Shown one piece after another: positions 45,425 to 54,395 of a stretch of 64,000 nt of DNA; the first letter of the stretch is position 1, and every line of letters begins with the position of its first letter. Made by a program: the position numbers and the translations under genes. The stretch lies in assembly GCF_013823965.1 (NCBI RefSeq), contig NZ_PNNA01000055.1, positions 1 to 64,000 on the forward strand, given 5' to 3'. Under the pieces are notes generated by a model, which had not been told where the DNA came from, made no database searches, and saw only the letters and a list, made by a program, of their open reading frames with translations. The stretch is from Flavobacterium sp. GTDB lineage: Bacteria > Bacteroidota > Bacteroidia > Flavobacteriales > Flavobacteriaceae.

Positions 45425-46324
45425 ATGGGAACTGTTTTAGAAAATGAATCAGCGGTTGGAACTCAAGGCGTAACCGAACAAGGCATCGCCAAACCAAAAT
45501 GGTTGAGAGTAAAACTTCCAATTGGCCAAAAATATACGGAACTTCGAGGTTTGGTTGATAATTACAAATTGAACACCATTTGTACCTCGGGAAGTTGCCC
45601 AAATATGGGCGAATGCTGGGGAGAAGGAACGGCAACTTTCATGATCTTGGGAAATATCTGTACGCGTTCTTGCGGATTTTGCGGCGTAAAAACCGGAAGA
45701 CCCGAAACCGTGGACTGGGATGAACCGGAAAAAGTGGCACGTTCCATCAAATTGATGAGCATCAAACACGCCGTAATCACCAGCGTGGACAGGGATGATT
45801 TGAAAGATGGAGGTTCCATTATCTGGATGGAAACCGTGAGAGCCATTCGCAGAATGAACCCAAACACGACTTTGGAAACTCTGATTCCAGATTTTCAAGG
45901 CATCGAAAGAAACATAGACCGAATCGTGGAAGCCAATCCAGAAGTGGTTTCGCATAACGTGGAAACCGTTCGAAGATTGACTCGCGAAGTGCGCATTCAA
46001 GCCAAATACGACCGAAGTTTGGAAGTGTTGAGATATTTGAAAGAACAAGGAATCAACAGAACCAAATCGGGAATTATGTTGGGTCTGGGCGAATTGGAAG
46101 AAGAAGTTTTCCAAACGATGCGTGACCTGAAAAATGCCAATGTAGATATTGTAACCATAGGCCAATACTTGCAACCCAGCAAAAAACATTTGCCCGTAAA
46201 AGAATTTATTACGCCGGAACAATTCGCCAAATACGAAAAATTTGGTTTGGAATTAGGCTTCCGCCACGTGGAAAGCGGCCCATTGGTGCGTTCTTCTTAC
46301 AAAGCGCAAAAACATATTCTTTAA
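45425..46324 (+). CDS. lipA: Lipoyl synthase (radical SAM)
   Basis: 299-aa enzyme inserting two sulfurs into octanoylated carrier proteins. Both iron-sulfur clusters are visible: the auxiliary cluster Cys53-Cys58-Cys64 ([12 protein letters not shown]) and the radical-SAM cluster Cys79-Cys83-Cys86 (CTRSCGFC). [26 protein letters not shown] and the C-terminal SGPLVRSSY with the essential Arg-Ser-Ser-Tyr are also intact. It has its own promoter. A repeat separates it from gapA. Confidence 0.97.
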   Translation: MGTVLENESAVGTQGVTEQGIAKPKWLRVKLPIGQKYTELRGLVDNYKLNTICTSGSCPNMGECWGEGTATFMILGNICTRSCGFCGVKTGRPETVDWDEPEKVARSIKLMSIKHAVITSVDRDDLKDGGSIIWMETVRAIRRMNPNTTLETLIPDFQGIERNIDRIVEANPEVVSHNVETVRRLTREVRIQAKYDRSLEVLRYLKEQGINRTKSGIMLGLGELEEEVFQTMRDLKNANVDIVTIGQYLQPSKKHLPVKEFITPEQFAKYEKFGLELGFRHVESGPLVRSSYKAQKHIL

Positions 46325-46329
46325 AAATT

Positions 46330-46387
46330 GTTTCAAGTTTAACGTTTAAAGTTGCTCAACTTGAAACTTTAAACCTGAAACTTTAAA
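46330..46387. repeat. GTTTCAAGTT/AACTTGAAAC inverted repeat between lipA and gapA
   Basis: A 10-bp perfect inverted repeat overlaps several tandem variants of AACTTTAAACCTGAAAC. It occupies the whole gap between the two genes and resembles intergenic filler repeats; no T-run for termination. Confidence 0.55.
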
Positions 46388-46397
46388 CGAAAAAAAA

Positions 46398-47390
46398 TTG
46401 AAAACAAGAATTGCCATAAACGGTTTCGGAAGAATTGGACGAAATTTATTTCGCCTGCTTTTGAACCATCCCACCATTGAAGTCGTGGCCATCAACGACA
46501 TCGCCGACACCAAGACGATGGCGCATTTGATTAAATACGACAGCATTCACGGTGTTTTGCCTTTCGAAGTTTCCCACGATGAAAAAGGAATCTTCGTTGA
46601 CGGCAAACAATTCCTGTTTTTTCACGAAAAAAGCATTTCCAACCTGGATTGGAAATCAATAAACATTGACGTGGTGGTGGAATCGACCGGAAAATACAAA
46701 TCTTTCGACGAAATCAACGCCCATATATTGGCTGGAGCCAAAAAAGTGATTCTCTCCGCTCCTGCCGAAGTAGATTCCATAAAAACGGTGGTTCTCGGTG
46801 TCAACGAACACATTCTGGACGGAACCGAAACCATCATTTCAAATGCCAGTTGTACCACCAACAACGCTGCCCCGATGATGAAAGTCATCAACGAACTTTG
46901 CGGCATCGAGCAGGCCTACATCACGACCATTCACTCGTTTACCACGGACCAAAGCTTGCACGACCAACCGCACAAGGATTTGCGTCGCGCTCGTGGAGCG
47001 AGTCAATCCATAGTTCCAACAACAACGGGTGCTGCCAAGGCATTGACGAAAATTTTTCCGGAATTTGAAGGTAAAATTGGGGGTTGCGGGATTCGCGTTC
47101 CCGTTCCCGATGGTTCATTAACGGACATTACTTTCAACGTAAAACGTGCCGTGACAATAGAAGAAATCAACGCAGCATTCCAACTTGCTTCGCAAACTTA
47201 TTTGAAAGGAATTTTGGATTATACGGAAGACCCAATTGTTTCCGTGGACATCCTTGGCAACAGGAATTCCTGCTTGTTTGACGCCCAACTCACGTCCGTA
47301 ATTGATAAAATGGTAAAAGTTGTGGGCTGGTACGATAACGAGATTGGCTACTCTTCTCGAATTATTGATTTAATTATTTTGACTACTTAA
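46398..47390 (+). CDS. gap: Glyceraldehyde-3-phosphate dehydrogenase, TTG start
   Basis: 330-aa phosphorylating GAPDH. Rossmann motif AINGFGRIGRNLFR (residues 6-19), NAD-selecting Asp34 (AINDIAD), catalytic Cys152 (SNASCTTNNAAP) and His179 (TTIHSFTTDQ), WYDNEIGYSSR near the C-terminus. The reading frame begins with TTG; no ATG or GTG upstream gives a normal N-terminus, since the family starts at this position. It catalyses the NAD-dependent glycolytic step. A second, non-phosphorylating enzyme (gapN) is encoded at 30374, so a genome copy number check would be informative. Confidence 0.94.
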   Translation: MKTRIAINGFGRIGRNLFRLLLNHPTIEVVAINDIADTKTMAHLIKYDSIHGVLPFEVSHDEKGIFVDGKQFLFFHEKSISNLDWKSINIDVVVESTGKYKSFDEINAHILAGAKKVILSAPAEVDSIKTVVLGVNEHILDGTETIISNASCTTNNAAPMMKVINELCGIEQAYITTIHSFTTDQSLHDQPHKDLRRARGASQSIVPTTTGAAKALTKIFPEFEGKIGGCGIRVPVPDGSLTDITFNVKRAVTIEEINAAFQLASQTYLKGILDYTEDPIVSVDILGNRNSCLFDAQLTSVIDKMVKVVGWYDNEIGYSSRIIDLIILTT

Positions 47391-47440
47391 TAAATAATTT
47401 ATTATCTTTATTTCCTGCCACAGATTATCATATACATTAA

Positions 47441-49615
47441 ATGAGATTCTTAACACTATTTTTTTTTCTCTTTAGTTCGCTTTCTTTTTCTCAAAAGAAT
47501 AATTTGGTTGAGAAAATAGACAGTGTTGCTTATTACAGCAAACTTGCCAATTCCAGCGCAAGTGAGAATAAATATAGAAATGCGCTTTATTACACCCAGA
47601 AAGCCATCAATTTTTCGAAAGCAAACCATCAAAAAGAAGCCCAAGCAAACCAAACTTACAGCTTGGGAAAACTGTATTATGACGTCAAAAAATATGATGA
47701 TGCCATAAAAGCGTTTCTTAAAAGCGTATCATTGTCGAAAACCTTGAAACCCTCATCCATTCAAGCAACCACTTATTACTATCTTGGTTTGTGTTACATC
47801 AAAAAAGAGGATTTTTCGAACGCAAAAATTAGTTTTGACAAAGCACAATCATGCTATGACACCTTGGAAATAACTACTACTGCCGATTTATTAAATCTTC
47901 AAAGGGGAATTATTTACAAATCCAAAGGCGATTCAGATACGGCATTTACCATTTTCAGTACAATCATAGCAAGACCTGACAACCCAGCTCTTTTAGACAC
48001 AAAAGCAGAGGCTTTATATCAAATAGGAACCATCGAAATGGCTCGCAACAGAAATAATTTGGCATTAAATTATTTCAACAAAGCCTTGGATTTGAATGCA
48101 AAAAATAAAAATCTGGAACAGAAATCGGATATTTTGCTGGCTTTGAGCGCTGTTCATGAAAAAATGTTAGATAAAAACAATGCCTATACTTATTTGAAAC
48201 AACACTCCAATCTAAAAGAAAGCATATCACTCATAGACAACGAAAAACTGGGTGTTGATGATTACGAAAAATTCAAGGAATCCGAACGGCTAAAAGAGAT
48301 TGCTGAAATAAATAAAGAGAACATTCAGAAGGAAAAAACCAGTAAATTTTCTAAATTGATTAGTATTCTTGCGATTGCCTTGATTTCAATATTGTCCTTA
48401 TTGAGTTTGTCTTTGTACAAAAACAATATCATCAGAACCCAATCCAATTTATTATTGGAAGAAAAAAACAGGGAATTGATCCTGGCCAAAGAAAAAGCGG
48501 AAAAAGCCTCAAATGCCCGAACCGAATTTCTTTCGACGGTGAGTCACGAATTAAGAACTCCTTTGAATGCCATCAACGGAATTGCCCATTTGCTATTGGA
48601 AGACAGGCCGAAGAAATCACAAATGAACTATCTCGAGTCGCTGCAATTCTCGGGCAATTACCTAACCAATTTTATCAATGACATTCTGGAAATCAATAAA
48701 ATAGACTCCAGCAAAGTCCAAATCGAGAACATCAATTTTAATCTCAAGCTGTTACTGGAGAACATTCAAAATTCCTTGAAGGAATTGGCATCGGCAAACA
48801 ACAATAATTTCAATCTAGAAATTGATTCGGATATTCCTGATTATTTAATTGGTGACCCTACAAAACTGTCACAAATATTAATGAATTTAATCAACAATGC
48901 CTTGAAATTTACCCACAATGGAGAGGTTAACGTGATAACAAAACTCATTGCATCGGAAGACAAAAAAGCATTCGTATACTTTGAAGTAAAAGATAGCGGA
49001 ATAGGAATTCCGGAAGACAAATTAGAAACTGTATTTGACAGTTTTTCCCAAGGTTCTGTTGGAATCAACAGAAAATATGGCGGAACCGGTTTAGGATTGA
49101 CCATCGTAAAGAAATTGGTCGTAATTTTAGGCGGGGAAATAAAACTCGAAAGTGTCGTGGACAAAGGATCTTCTTTTTCATTTAAATTGCCCTTTAAAGT
49201 TTCCAAAAAACCTGTAAAAGTTTCCAAAAAATTAAAACCAAACAATGATTGCAATTTAAAAGACAAAAAAATATTGGTCGTTGAGGACAACAAAATCAAT
49301 CAAATGGTTTCCAAAAAAATGTTGGAAAACAAAGGTGTAGTTTGCAAAATAGTGGACAATGGAGAAGACGCGATAGAAATAGCCAAAAACAATACGTATG
49401 ACATGATTTTAATGGACGTTCATTTGCCCGGAATAAACGGAACAATTGCCACAAAAAAAATCAGGGAATTTGACACTACAACGCCAGTTATAGCACTTAC
49501 GGCAATTTCACTAAATGAAAACAGGAAAATGCTTTTATCCTTCGGAATGAATGATGTCATCACGAAACCGTTCGTCCCTGAAAATTTTTATGCGATTATT
49601 TCTAAACATATTTAG
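47441..49615 (+). CDS. TPR-containing hybrid sensor histidine kinase
   Basis: 724-aa inner-membrane hybrid kinase. Order: signal peptide (1-17), periplasmic tetratricopeptide repeats (about 25-260, e.g. YYTQKAINFSK, AIKAFLKSVSLSK, ALNYFNKALDL), a short coiled coil, one membrane helix (about 305-326), HisKA with His369 (STVSHELRTPLNA), HATPase_c with the N box LMNLINNALKFT, G1 DSGIGIPED and G2 GGTGLGLTIVKKL, and a C-terminal receiver with Asp659 (LMDVHLPG) and Lys709 (ITKPF). There is no DNA-binding output, so a phosphotransfer partner elsewhere is expected. The TPR domain should sense a protein or peptide in the periplasm. It is 50 nt downstream of gap. Confidence 0.92.
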   Translation: MRFLTLFFFLFSSLSFSQKNNLVEKIDSVAYYSKLANSSASENKYRNALYYTQKAINFSKANHQKEAQANQTYSLGKLYYDVKKYDDAIKAFLKSVSLSKTLKPSSIQATTYYYLGLCYIKKEDFSNAKISFDKAQSCYDTLEITTTADLLNLQRGIIYKSKGDSDTAFTIFSTIIARPDNPALLDTKAEALYQIGTIEMARNRNNLALNYFNKALDLNAKNKNLEQKSDILLALSAVHEKMLDKNNAYTYLKQHSNLKESISLIDNEKLGVDDYEKFKESERLKEIAEINKENIQKEKTSKFSKLISILAIALISILSLLSLSLYKNNIIRTQSNLLLEEKNRELILAKEKAEKASNARTEFLSTVSHELRTPLNAINGIAHLLLEDRPKKSQMNYLESLQFSGNYLTNFINDILEINKIDSSKVQIENINFNLKLLLENIQNSLKELASANNNNFNLEIDSDIPDYLIGDPTKLSQILMNLINNALKFTHNGEVNVITKLIASEDKKAFVYFEVKDSGIGIPEDKLETVFDSFSQGSVGINRKYGGTGLGLTIVKKLVVILGGEIKLESVVDKGSSFSFKLPFKVSKKPVKVSKKLKPNNDCNLKDKKILVVEDNKINQMVSKKMLENKGVVCKIVDNGEDAIEIAKNNTYDMILMDVHLPGINGTIATKKIREFDTTTPVIALTAISLNENRKMLLSFGMNDVITKPFVPENFYAIISKHI

Positions 49616-49621
49616 AAAATT

Positions 49622-50434
49622 CTAATATTCCAAAATCAATTCCTTGATTAGAATTCTCACCTTGGGTTCCGCACTTTTTGCCGCTTCCAAAACTTCGTCG
49701 TGAGAAATGGTTTCAATGCTGTCTTCATCGCCCATATCCGTAATTACCGATAACCCAAAAGTCTCCAATTCCATGTGACGCGCCACGATTACCTCGGGAA
49801 CTGTTGACATTCCCACGCAATCAGCGCCAATGTTTTTCACCATTTTATATTCGGCAAGGGTTTCAAATGTTGGTCCTTGAAGTCCTAGATAAATACCATC
49901 TTGCACTTTAATATTAAGATTTCCAGCTAATTCTTTGGCTTTCAAAATCATGTTTTTCGAATAAGGCTCGCTCATGTTCACGAATCTTGGTCCAAAACGT
50001 TCATCATTTTTTCCTCGCAAAGGGTGTTCCGGCATCATGTTAACGTGGCCTTTAATCAGCACGATATCGCCTACTTTGTAATTCGAATTTACACCACCGG
50101 AAGCATTGGAAACAATTAATTTTTCGACACCCAAATATTTCATTACTCTTACTGGAAATGTAACTTCCTTCATGGAATAACCTTCATAAAAATGAAAACG
50201 ACCTTGCATGGCAACCACTTTTTTGGCTCCAATGGTTCCAAAAACCAAGGCACCTTTGTGACCTTGAACTGTCGAAACAGGAAAATTTGGAATTTCAGTG
50301 TAAGGCAAGGTGAATTCAATTTGAATATCATCCGTAAAACTACCCAATCCTGAACCTAGAATCACGCCATATTCTGGAGTGAAATTGGTTTTTGCTTTTA
50401 TAAAACTAACGGTTTCTTGTACTTGTTCCCACAT
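49622..50434 (-). CDS. Purine nucleoside phosphorylase
   Basis: 270-aa trimeric-type PNP. Landmarks: GVILGSGLGSFTD (phosphate loop), VQGHKGALVFG, QGRFHFYEGYSM, VSNASGGVNSNYKVGDIVLI, PLRGKNDERFGPRFVNM, GPTFETLAEYKM, GADCVGMSTVPEVIVARH. It cleaves inosine and guanosine in salvage. I chose the start MWEQVQETVSF; the frame is open further upstream but that part lies inside lpxK. The chosen start still overlaps the 3' end of lpxK by 29 nt, giving translational coupling. Rightmost part of a lpxK-PNP pair. Confidence 0.93.
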   Translation of the reverse strand: MWEQVQETVSFIKAKTNFTPEYGVILGSGLGSFTDDIQIEFTLPYTEIPNFPVSTVQGHKGALVFGTIGAKKVVAMQGRFHFYEGYSMKEVTFPVRVMKYLGVEKLIVSNASGGVNSNYKVGDIVLIKGHVNMMPEHPLRGKNDERFGPRFVNMSEPYSKNMILKAKELAGNLNIKVQDGIYLGLQGPTFETLAEYKMVKNIGADCVGMSTVPEVIVARHMELETFGLSVITDMGDEDSIETISHDEVLEAAKSAEPKVRILIKELILEY

Positions 50435-51437
50435 AATTTGTAATGATTTTATCAAAATTATCTCCGGCTCCGGCTGAAAGAAAAGCACTTCGTATGGGCA
50501 AATAGAAAAGCTGCTCTTTTGGAATACTGCCTTTCAGTCTCACGAAATCTTTTTCGGTGGTGATAATTTTCTTGTTTTGTGATTTATTTTCTATCTCTTT
50601 AATGTCGCTTTCCGTAAAATGATGATGGTCCGGAAAAACTAATTTTTCATCATTCTCGCTTTGCAAATATGCAAAAAACGGATTGGGTTTTGCGATTCCG
50701 GCCAAAAGTAATTTATCAACAATCTTGATTTCGCTCACTTTCATCGTTTTGTCTTCTGAATATACCAATTCATCATAATCGATAAACGAAAAAAACAATT
50801 CTTGATGGGGCAAAAGTTTTAATTTAGCCTTGATTTTATTTTGTTCAACAAGCGAAAGAGTGGCTGGACACTTGGTGACAACAATTATGTTCGCTCTTTT
50901 GGCACCGTTTTTACTTTCACGCAAATTTCCCGTTGGCAACATAAAATCATCAGCATACAAATCACCGTAAGAAGTAAGTAAAATATAAAGACCCGCCTTT
51001 ACTTTTCGGTGCTGAAAAGCATCGTCCAGCAAGATTACTTCTGGTTTTTCCGTTTGGGAAAGCAATTGTTCAATCCCGTTTTTCCTGTTGGCATCAACCG
51101 CGACTTGAATGTTGTTGAATTTTGTGTAAAACTGGAAAGGTTCGTCCCCAAGGATTTCAGCATTCGAAGTGGAATCAGCCAAAACAAAACCTTCAGACTG
51201 TCTTTTATAACCGCGACTTAAAGTGGCTATCTTGTATTTTGGCGAAAGCAAGCGAATTAAATATTCGATTTGGGGTGTTTTTCCCGTACCGCCAACACTG
51301 AGGTTTCCGACAGCAATAATGGGAACATCAAAAGAATACGATTTCAGCATTCCTTTATCAAAAAGAAAATTCCGAATACTTGTAATCAAACCATACAAAA
51401 CGGCAAAAGGAAAGAGTATTTTTCGAACTAAATTCAT
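50406..51437 (-). CDS. lpxK: Tetraacyldisaccharide 4'-kinase
   Basis: 343-aa LpxK, which phosphorylates the lipid A precursor at the inner membrane. The N-terminal membrane-associated helix (about 1-30) is followed by a P-loop GNLSVGGTGKTPQIEYL (residues 44-60), LSRGYKRQS, DDAFQHRKVKAG, and HHHFTESDIKEIE near 280. Length is typical (about 330-350). Its last 29 nt overlap the start of the PNP gene, and it diverges from the NIF3-like gene. Confidence 0.95.
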   Translation of the reverse strand: MNLVRKILFPFAVLYGLITSIRNFLFDKGMLKSYSFDVPIIAVGNLSVGGTGKTPQIEYLIRLLSPKYKIATLSRGYKRQSEGFVLADSTSNAEILGDEPFQFYTKFNNIQVAVDANRKNGIEQLLSQTEKPEVILLDDAFQHRKVKAGLYILLTSYGDLYADDFMLPTGNLRESKNGAKRANIIVVTKCPATLSLVEQNKIKAKLKLLPHQELFFSFIDYDELVYSEDKTMKVSEIKIVDKLLLAGIAKPNPFFAYLQSENDEKLVFPDHHHFTESDIKEIENKSQNKKIITTEKDFVRLKGSIPKEQLFYLPIRSAFLSAGAGDNFDKIITNYVGTSTRNR

Positions 51438-51518
51438 TCTACGAAAGTATACTATTTTATCATTATAAAAAAGTTGGCGTATTAATTCCTTAACTTTGTT
51501 TACTCGAAAAAAGCAAAA

Positions 51519-52613
51519 ATGAAGATTAAAGAAATAATTTCCGTACTCGAAGAAATGGCGCCTCTCGCCTATGCCGAAGATTTTGACAATGTGGGTTTAT
51601 TAGTTGGAAACAAAGACTCGGAAGCCACGGGAGTTTTGGTTTGTCACGACGCTTTGGAAAACGTGATTGACGAAGCGATTGCCAAAAATTGCAATTTGGT
51701 CGTTTGTTTTCATCCCATCTTGTTTTCAGGATTGAAAAAAATCACGGGCAAAAACTACGTGGAACGCTCCATCATCAAAGCCATAAAAAACGACATTGCG
51801 ATTTATGCCGTTCACACCGCCTTGGACAATCATCAAGACGGCGTGAACAAAATATTTTGTGATGCTTTGGGATTGACCAATACCAAAATCCTGATTCCGA
51901 AAACCAATTTTATTCGAAAATTAGTTACGTACACGATTCCAGAAAATGCCGAAAAACTGCGAAATGCCTTGTTTGATGCTGGTGCAGGCAACATTGGCAA
52001 CTATGAAAATTGTAGTTTCAATTCGAAAGGCATTGGCACTTATATGGGCAACGAACACAGCAATCCCGAAATTGGAGAGCGTTTTGAATTTGTGGAAGGC
52101 GACGAAATAAAAATCGAATTGATTTTCGAAAAACATTTGGAAAACAAAATCCTGAAAGCGCTTTTCAAAAATCACGTTTACGAAGAAGTGGCTTATGAAA
52201 TTTATGATTTGCAGAACAAAAATCAAAACATAGGCTTGGGAATGATTGGCGAATTGAATGTTCCTATGGAGGAAAAAGAATTCCTGAATTTCGTCAAGGA
52301 AAAAATGCAGGCCGACGGCATTCGACACAGCTCGTTTTTAGGCAAGTCCATAAAAAAAGTGGCCGTGTTGGGAGGCTCGGGAAGTTTTGCCATCAAAAAT
52401 GCCATTCAGGCCGGAGCAGATGCTTTTTTGACGGCTGACTTGAAGTATCATCAATTTTATGAAGCCGAAAATCAGTTAATTTTGGCCGATATTGGTCATT
52501 TTGAAAGCGAACGTTATACAAAAAATTATATTGTTGATTTTCTTAGGAAAAAAATCCTTAATTTTGCAATCGTTTTATCAGAAGAAAATACAAATCCAGT
52601 TAAGTACTTATAG
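51519..52613 (+). CDS. NIF3-like dinuclear metal-centre protein
   Basis: 364-aa member of the NIF3 family (long form with an inserted PII-like domain, about 130-235, as in Bacillus YqfO). Metal-binding pattern: VVCFHPILFSGLKKITG, AIYAVHTALDNHQDGVN, and ADIGHFESERYTKNYI near the C-terminus. These proteins form hexamers with two metals; no clear reaction is agreed on, although a GTP cyclohydrolase annotation is common. It is followed 10 nt later by the coiled-coil gene. A TAACTTTG box at 51491-51498 is a plausible -7 promoter element. Confidence 0.9.
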   Translation: MKIKEIISVLEEMAPLAYAEDFDNVGLLVGNKDSEATGVLVCHDALENVIDEAIAKNCNLVVCFHPILFSGLKKITGKNYVERSIIKAIKNDIAIYAVHTALDNHQDGVNKIFCDALGLTNTKILIPKTNFIRKLVTYTIPENAEKLRNALFDAGAGNIGNYENCSFNSKGIGTYMGNEHSNPEIGERFEFVEGDEIKIELIFEKHLENKILKALFKNHVYEEVAYEIYDLQNKNQNIGLGMIGELNVPMEEKEFLNFVKEKMQADGIRHSSFLGKSIKKVAVLGGSGSFAIKNAIQAGADAFLTADLKYHQFYEAENQLILADIGHFESERYTKNYIVDFLRKKILNFAIVLSEENTNPVKYL

Positions 52614-52623
52614 ACAATAGAAT

Positions 52624-53403
52624 ATGGCGACTACAAAAGAATTGAGTGTTGAAGACAAATTAAGAGCAATTTACGATTTACAATTAATCGACTCTAGAAT
52701 TGATGAAATCAGAAACGTGAGAGGTGAACTTCCTCTTGAAGTAGAAGATTTAGAAGATGAAGTTGCAGGATTAAGCACGCGTTCAGAAAAATTGAAAAGT
52801 GAACTTGAAACTATTGAAGAGCAAATCAAAATAAGAAAAAATTCTATCGATGAGCACAAAGAAGCCATCAAAAGATACACCAAACAACAAGAAACGGTTC
52901 GCAACAACAGAGAATTCAACTCCTTGACCAAAGAAGTTGAGTTTCAAGAATTGGAAATTCAATTGGCCGAGAAGCAAATCAAGGAAATGAAAGCTTCTAT
53001 CGAACACAAGAAAGAAATCATTTCACAATCAAAAGAGCGATTAGAGACTAAATCGAATCACTTAAAACATAAAAAATCAGAATTAGACGCCATTATGGCT
53101 GAAACTGCCAAAGAAGAAGCGTTCTTGTCTGAAAAATCCAATGAATTCAGGGCAACTATTGAAGACCGATTAATGGCTGCTTATGATAGAATTCGTTCCA
53201 GCGTTCGCAACGGATTGGCTGTTGTTTCTATCGAAAGAGGAGCATCTGCAGGATCATTCTTTACGATTCCACCACAAACACAAGTGGAGATTGCTGCCAG
53301 AAAAAAAATCATCACTGATGAACACTCCGGAAGAATCTTGGTGGACAGTGTATTGGCCGAAGAAGAGAAAGAAAAAATGGAACAGCTTTTTGCCAAGTTC
53401 TAA
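52624..53403 (+). CDS. Coiled-coil protein with a cysteine-less zinc-ribbon-like tail
   Basis: 259-aa protein: a long antiparallel coiled coil (about residues 35-180), then a C-terminal segment that aligns by pattern with the C4-type zinc ribbon of COG1579-like proteins. In those, two CxxC pairs bind zinc; here the corresponding positions are Ser208/Ser211 (ASAGSFFTIPPQ) and Asp232/Ser235 (DEHSGRIL). There is no cysteine anywhere in the protein, so zinc binding is lost. The hydrophobic framework (FTIPPQ ... GRILVD) is retained. Function unknown; in related organisms the family is often next to NIF3-like genes, as here (10-nt gap). Confidence 0.85.
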   Translation: MATTKELSVEDKLRAIYDLQLIDSRIDEIRNVRGELPLEVEDLEDEVAGLSTRSEKLKSELETIEEQIKIRKNSIDEHKEAIKRYTKQQETVRNNREFNSLTKEVEFQELEIQLAEKQIKEMKASIEHKKEIISQSKERLETKSNHLKHKKSELDAIMAETAKEEAFLSEKSNEFRATIEDRLMAAYDRIRSSVRNGLAVVSIERGASAGSFFTIPPQTQVEIAARKKIITDEHSGRILVDSVLAEEEKEKMEQLFAKF

Positions 53404-53412
53404 AAATACTTG

Positions 53413-53441
53413 AGTCCCGATAAACATCGGGACTTTTTTTA
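53413..53441 (+). terminator. Terminator after the coiled-coil gene
   Basis: Perfect AGTCCCGAT-AAAC-ATCGGGACT stem followed by seven T residues, 10 nt after the stop codon. Confidence 0.92.
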
Positions 53442-53451
53442 TATTACATTT

Positions 53452-53478
53452 AGTCCGCTATGCGGACTTTTATTTTTT
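53452..53478 (+). terminator. Second tandem terminator-like hairpin
   Basis: AGTCCGC-TAT-GCGGACT, followed by TTTATTTTTT, immediately downstream of the first terminator. It shares AGTCC/GGACT with it. Confidence 0.75.
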
Positions 53479-53504
53479 AATGACGTGGCAAACCAATTTA
53501 TTCC

Positions 53505-54353
53505 ATGAAAAAAACATTTTATTTTTTGTTGACCAAATCGATAGGATTTTATATCAACCTACTGAGTTTTGTATTTCCCAAAAAAGCAATTCAAATCGCC
53601 CACGCCTATTTTAGCGAACCCAGAAAAGGGAAATTAAACAAAGGAAAACTTCCAAAAACATTCCAAGATGCCGATTTAGAAGCCATCCAGTATAATGAGG
53701 ACACGATTCAAACCTACATTTGGAAAGGAAACGACACCATTATTATGCTAATTCACGGTTGGGAAAGCAATTCTTCCAGATGGAAAAAAATGTTGCCTTA
53801 TCTGAAAAAATCAGGCAGTACCATTATCGCCATCGATGGTCCAGCCCAAGGATTGTCCAGCGGCAAAGAATTTACGGTTACCAAATATGCCGAATTCATG
53901 GATATCGTATCCAAAAAATACCAACCACACTATATTATTGGTCATTCTCTGGGAGGAAAAGCGAGTTTGTATTACCAATACAAATACCAAAATCCCGGCA
54001 TTCAAAAAATGGTAACGTTAGGAGCTCCAAGTGATTTTAAGATCATTTTGAACAATTTCATTAGACTGTTAAGTTTAAATAATAAAGTAGAAAAAGCATT
54101 GAAAAGCAAATATACCGTCTTGTTAAATCATGATCTCGATTTGTTTACAGCACAAGAATTCGCTTCCAAAATTGAGGTAAAAGGTTTTTTGGCACACGAT
54201 ATTGACGACACCGTAGTATTATTCAAAGAAGGCAAAAAAATAGCCGATTCATGGAAAAATGTACAATTTATGGAAACAAAAGGATTGGGACACAAACTAC
54301 ACGATGCTGATTTGTACCAAAAAGTGTATCAGTTTTTATTTGAAACGGAATAA
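53505..54353 (+). CDS. Alpha/beta hydrolase
   Basis: 282-aa hydrolase. Nucleophile Ser148 in YIIGHSLGGKAS, oxyanion-hole region MLIHGWESNSSRW, AIDGPAQGLSSG, probable catalytic Asp in HDIDDTVV and His263 in KGLGHKLHD. The N-terminal 30 residues are hydrophobic (TKSIGFYINLLSFVFPKKA), perhaps a membrane anchor. Substrate cannot be told; the serine-hydrolase fold fits an esterase or lipase. It stands alone between tandem terminators and rluF. Confidence 0.85.
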   Translation: MKKTFYFLLTKSIGFYINLLSFVFPKKAIQIAHAYFSEPRKGKLNKGKLPKTFQDADLEAIQYNEDTIQTYIWKGNDTIIMLIHGWESNSSRWKKMLPYLKKSGSTIIAIDGPAQGLSSGKEFTVTKYAEFMDIVSKKYQPHYIIGHSLGGKASLYYQYKYQNPGIQKMVTLGAPSDFKIILNNFIRLLSLNNKVEKALKSKYTVLLNHDLDLFTAQEFASKIEVKGFLAHDIDDTVVLFKEGKKIADSWKNVQFMETKGLGHKLHDADLYQKVYQFLFETE

Positions 54354-54383
54354 CTGGATTAGAAATCTCCAAAATTAATTGTT

Positions 54384-54391
54384 TACTTTTG
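54384..54391 (+). promoter_or_regulatory. Promoter -7 box of rluF, very close to its ATG
   Basis: TACTTTTG, then CA, an exact TAnnTTTG match. The rluF ATG begins 4 nt after the box, the same distance as for the trp leader peptide, so this transcript may also be leaderless. No TTTG is seen at -33. Confidence 0.45.
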
Positions 54392-54395
54392 CATT

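Noticed and set aside
45449..46222. A 257-codon open frame on the minus strand opposite lipA
   Set aside because: It is a shadow of the conserved lipA frame; its translation is rich in Phe, His and Ser with no recognisable motif, and lipA is certain.
46398..46400. Sequencing error explaining the TTG start of gap
   Set aside because: The TTG falls exactly where the family N-terminus begins and the frame is intact, so an alternative start codon is the simpler explanation.
50435..50488. Longer N-terminus for the purine nucleoside phosphorylase
   Set aside because: The extension lies wholly inside lpxK coding sequence and does not resemble PNP N-termini; the start at 50434 begins the conserved protein.
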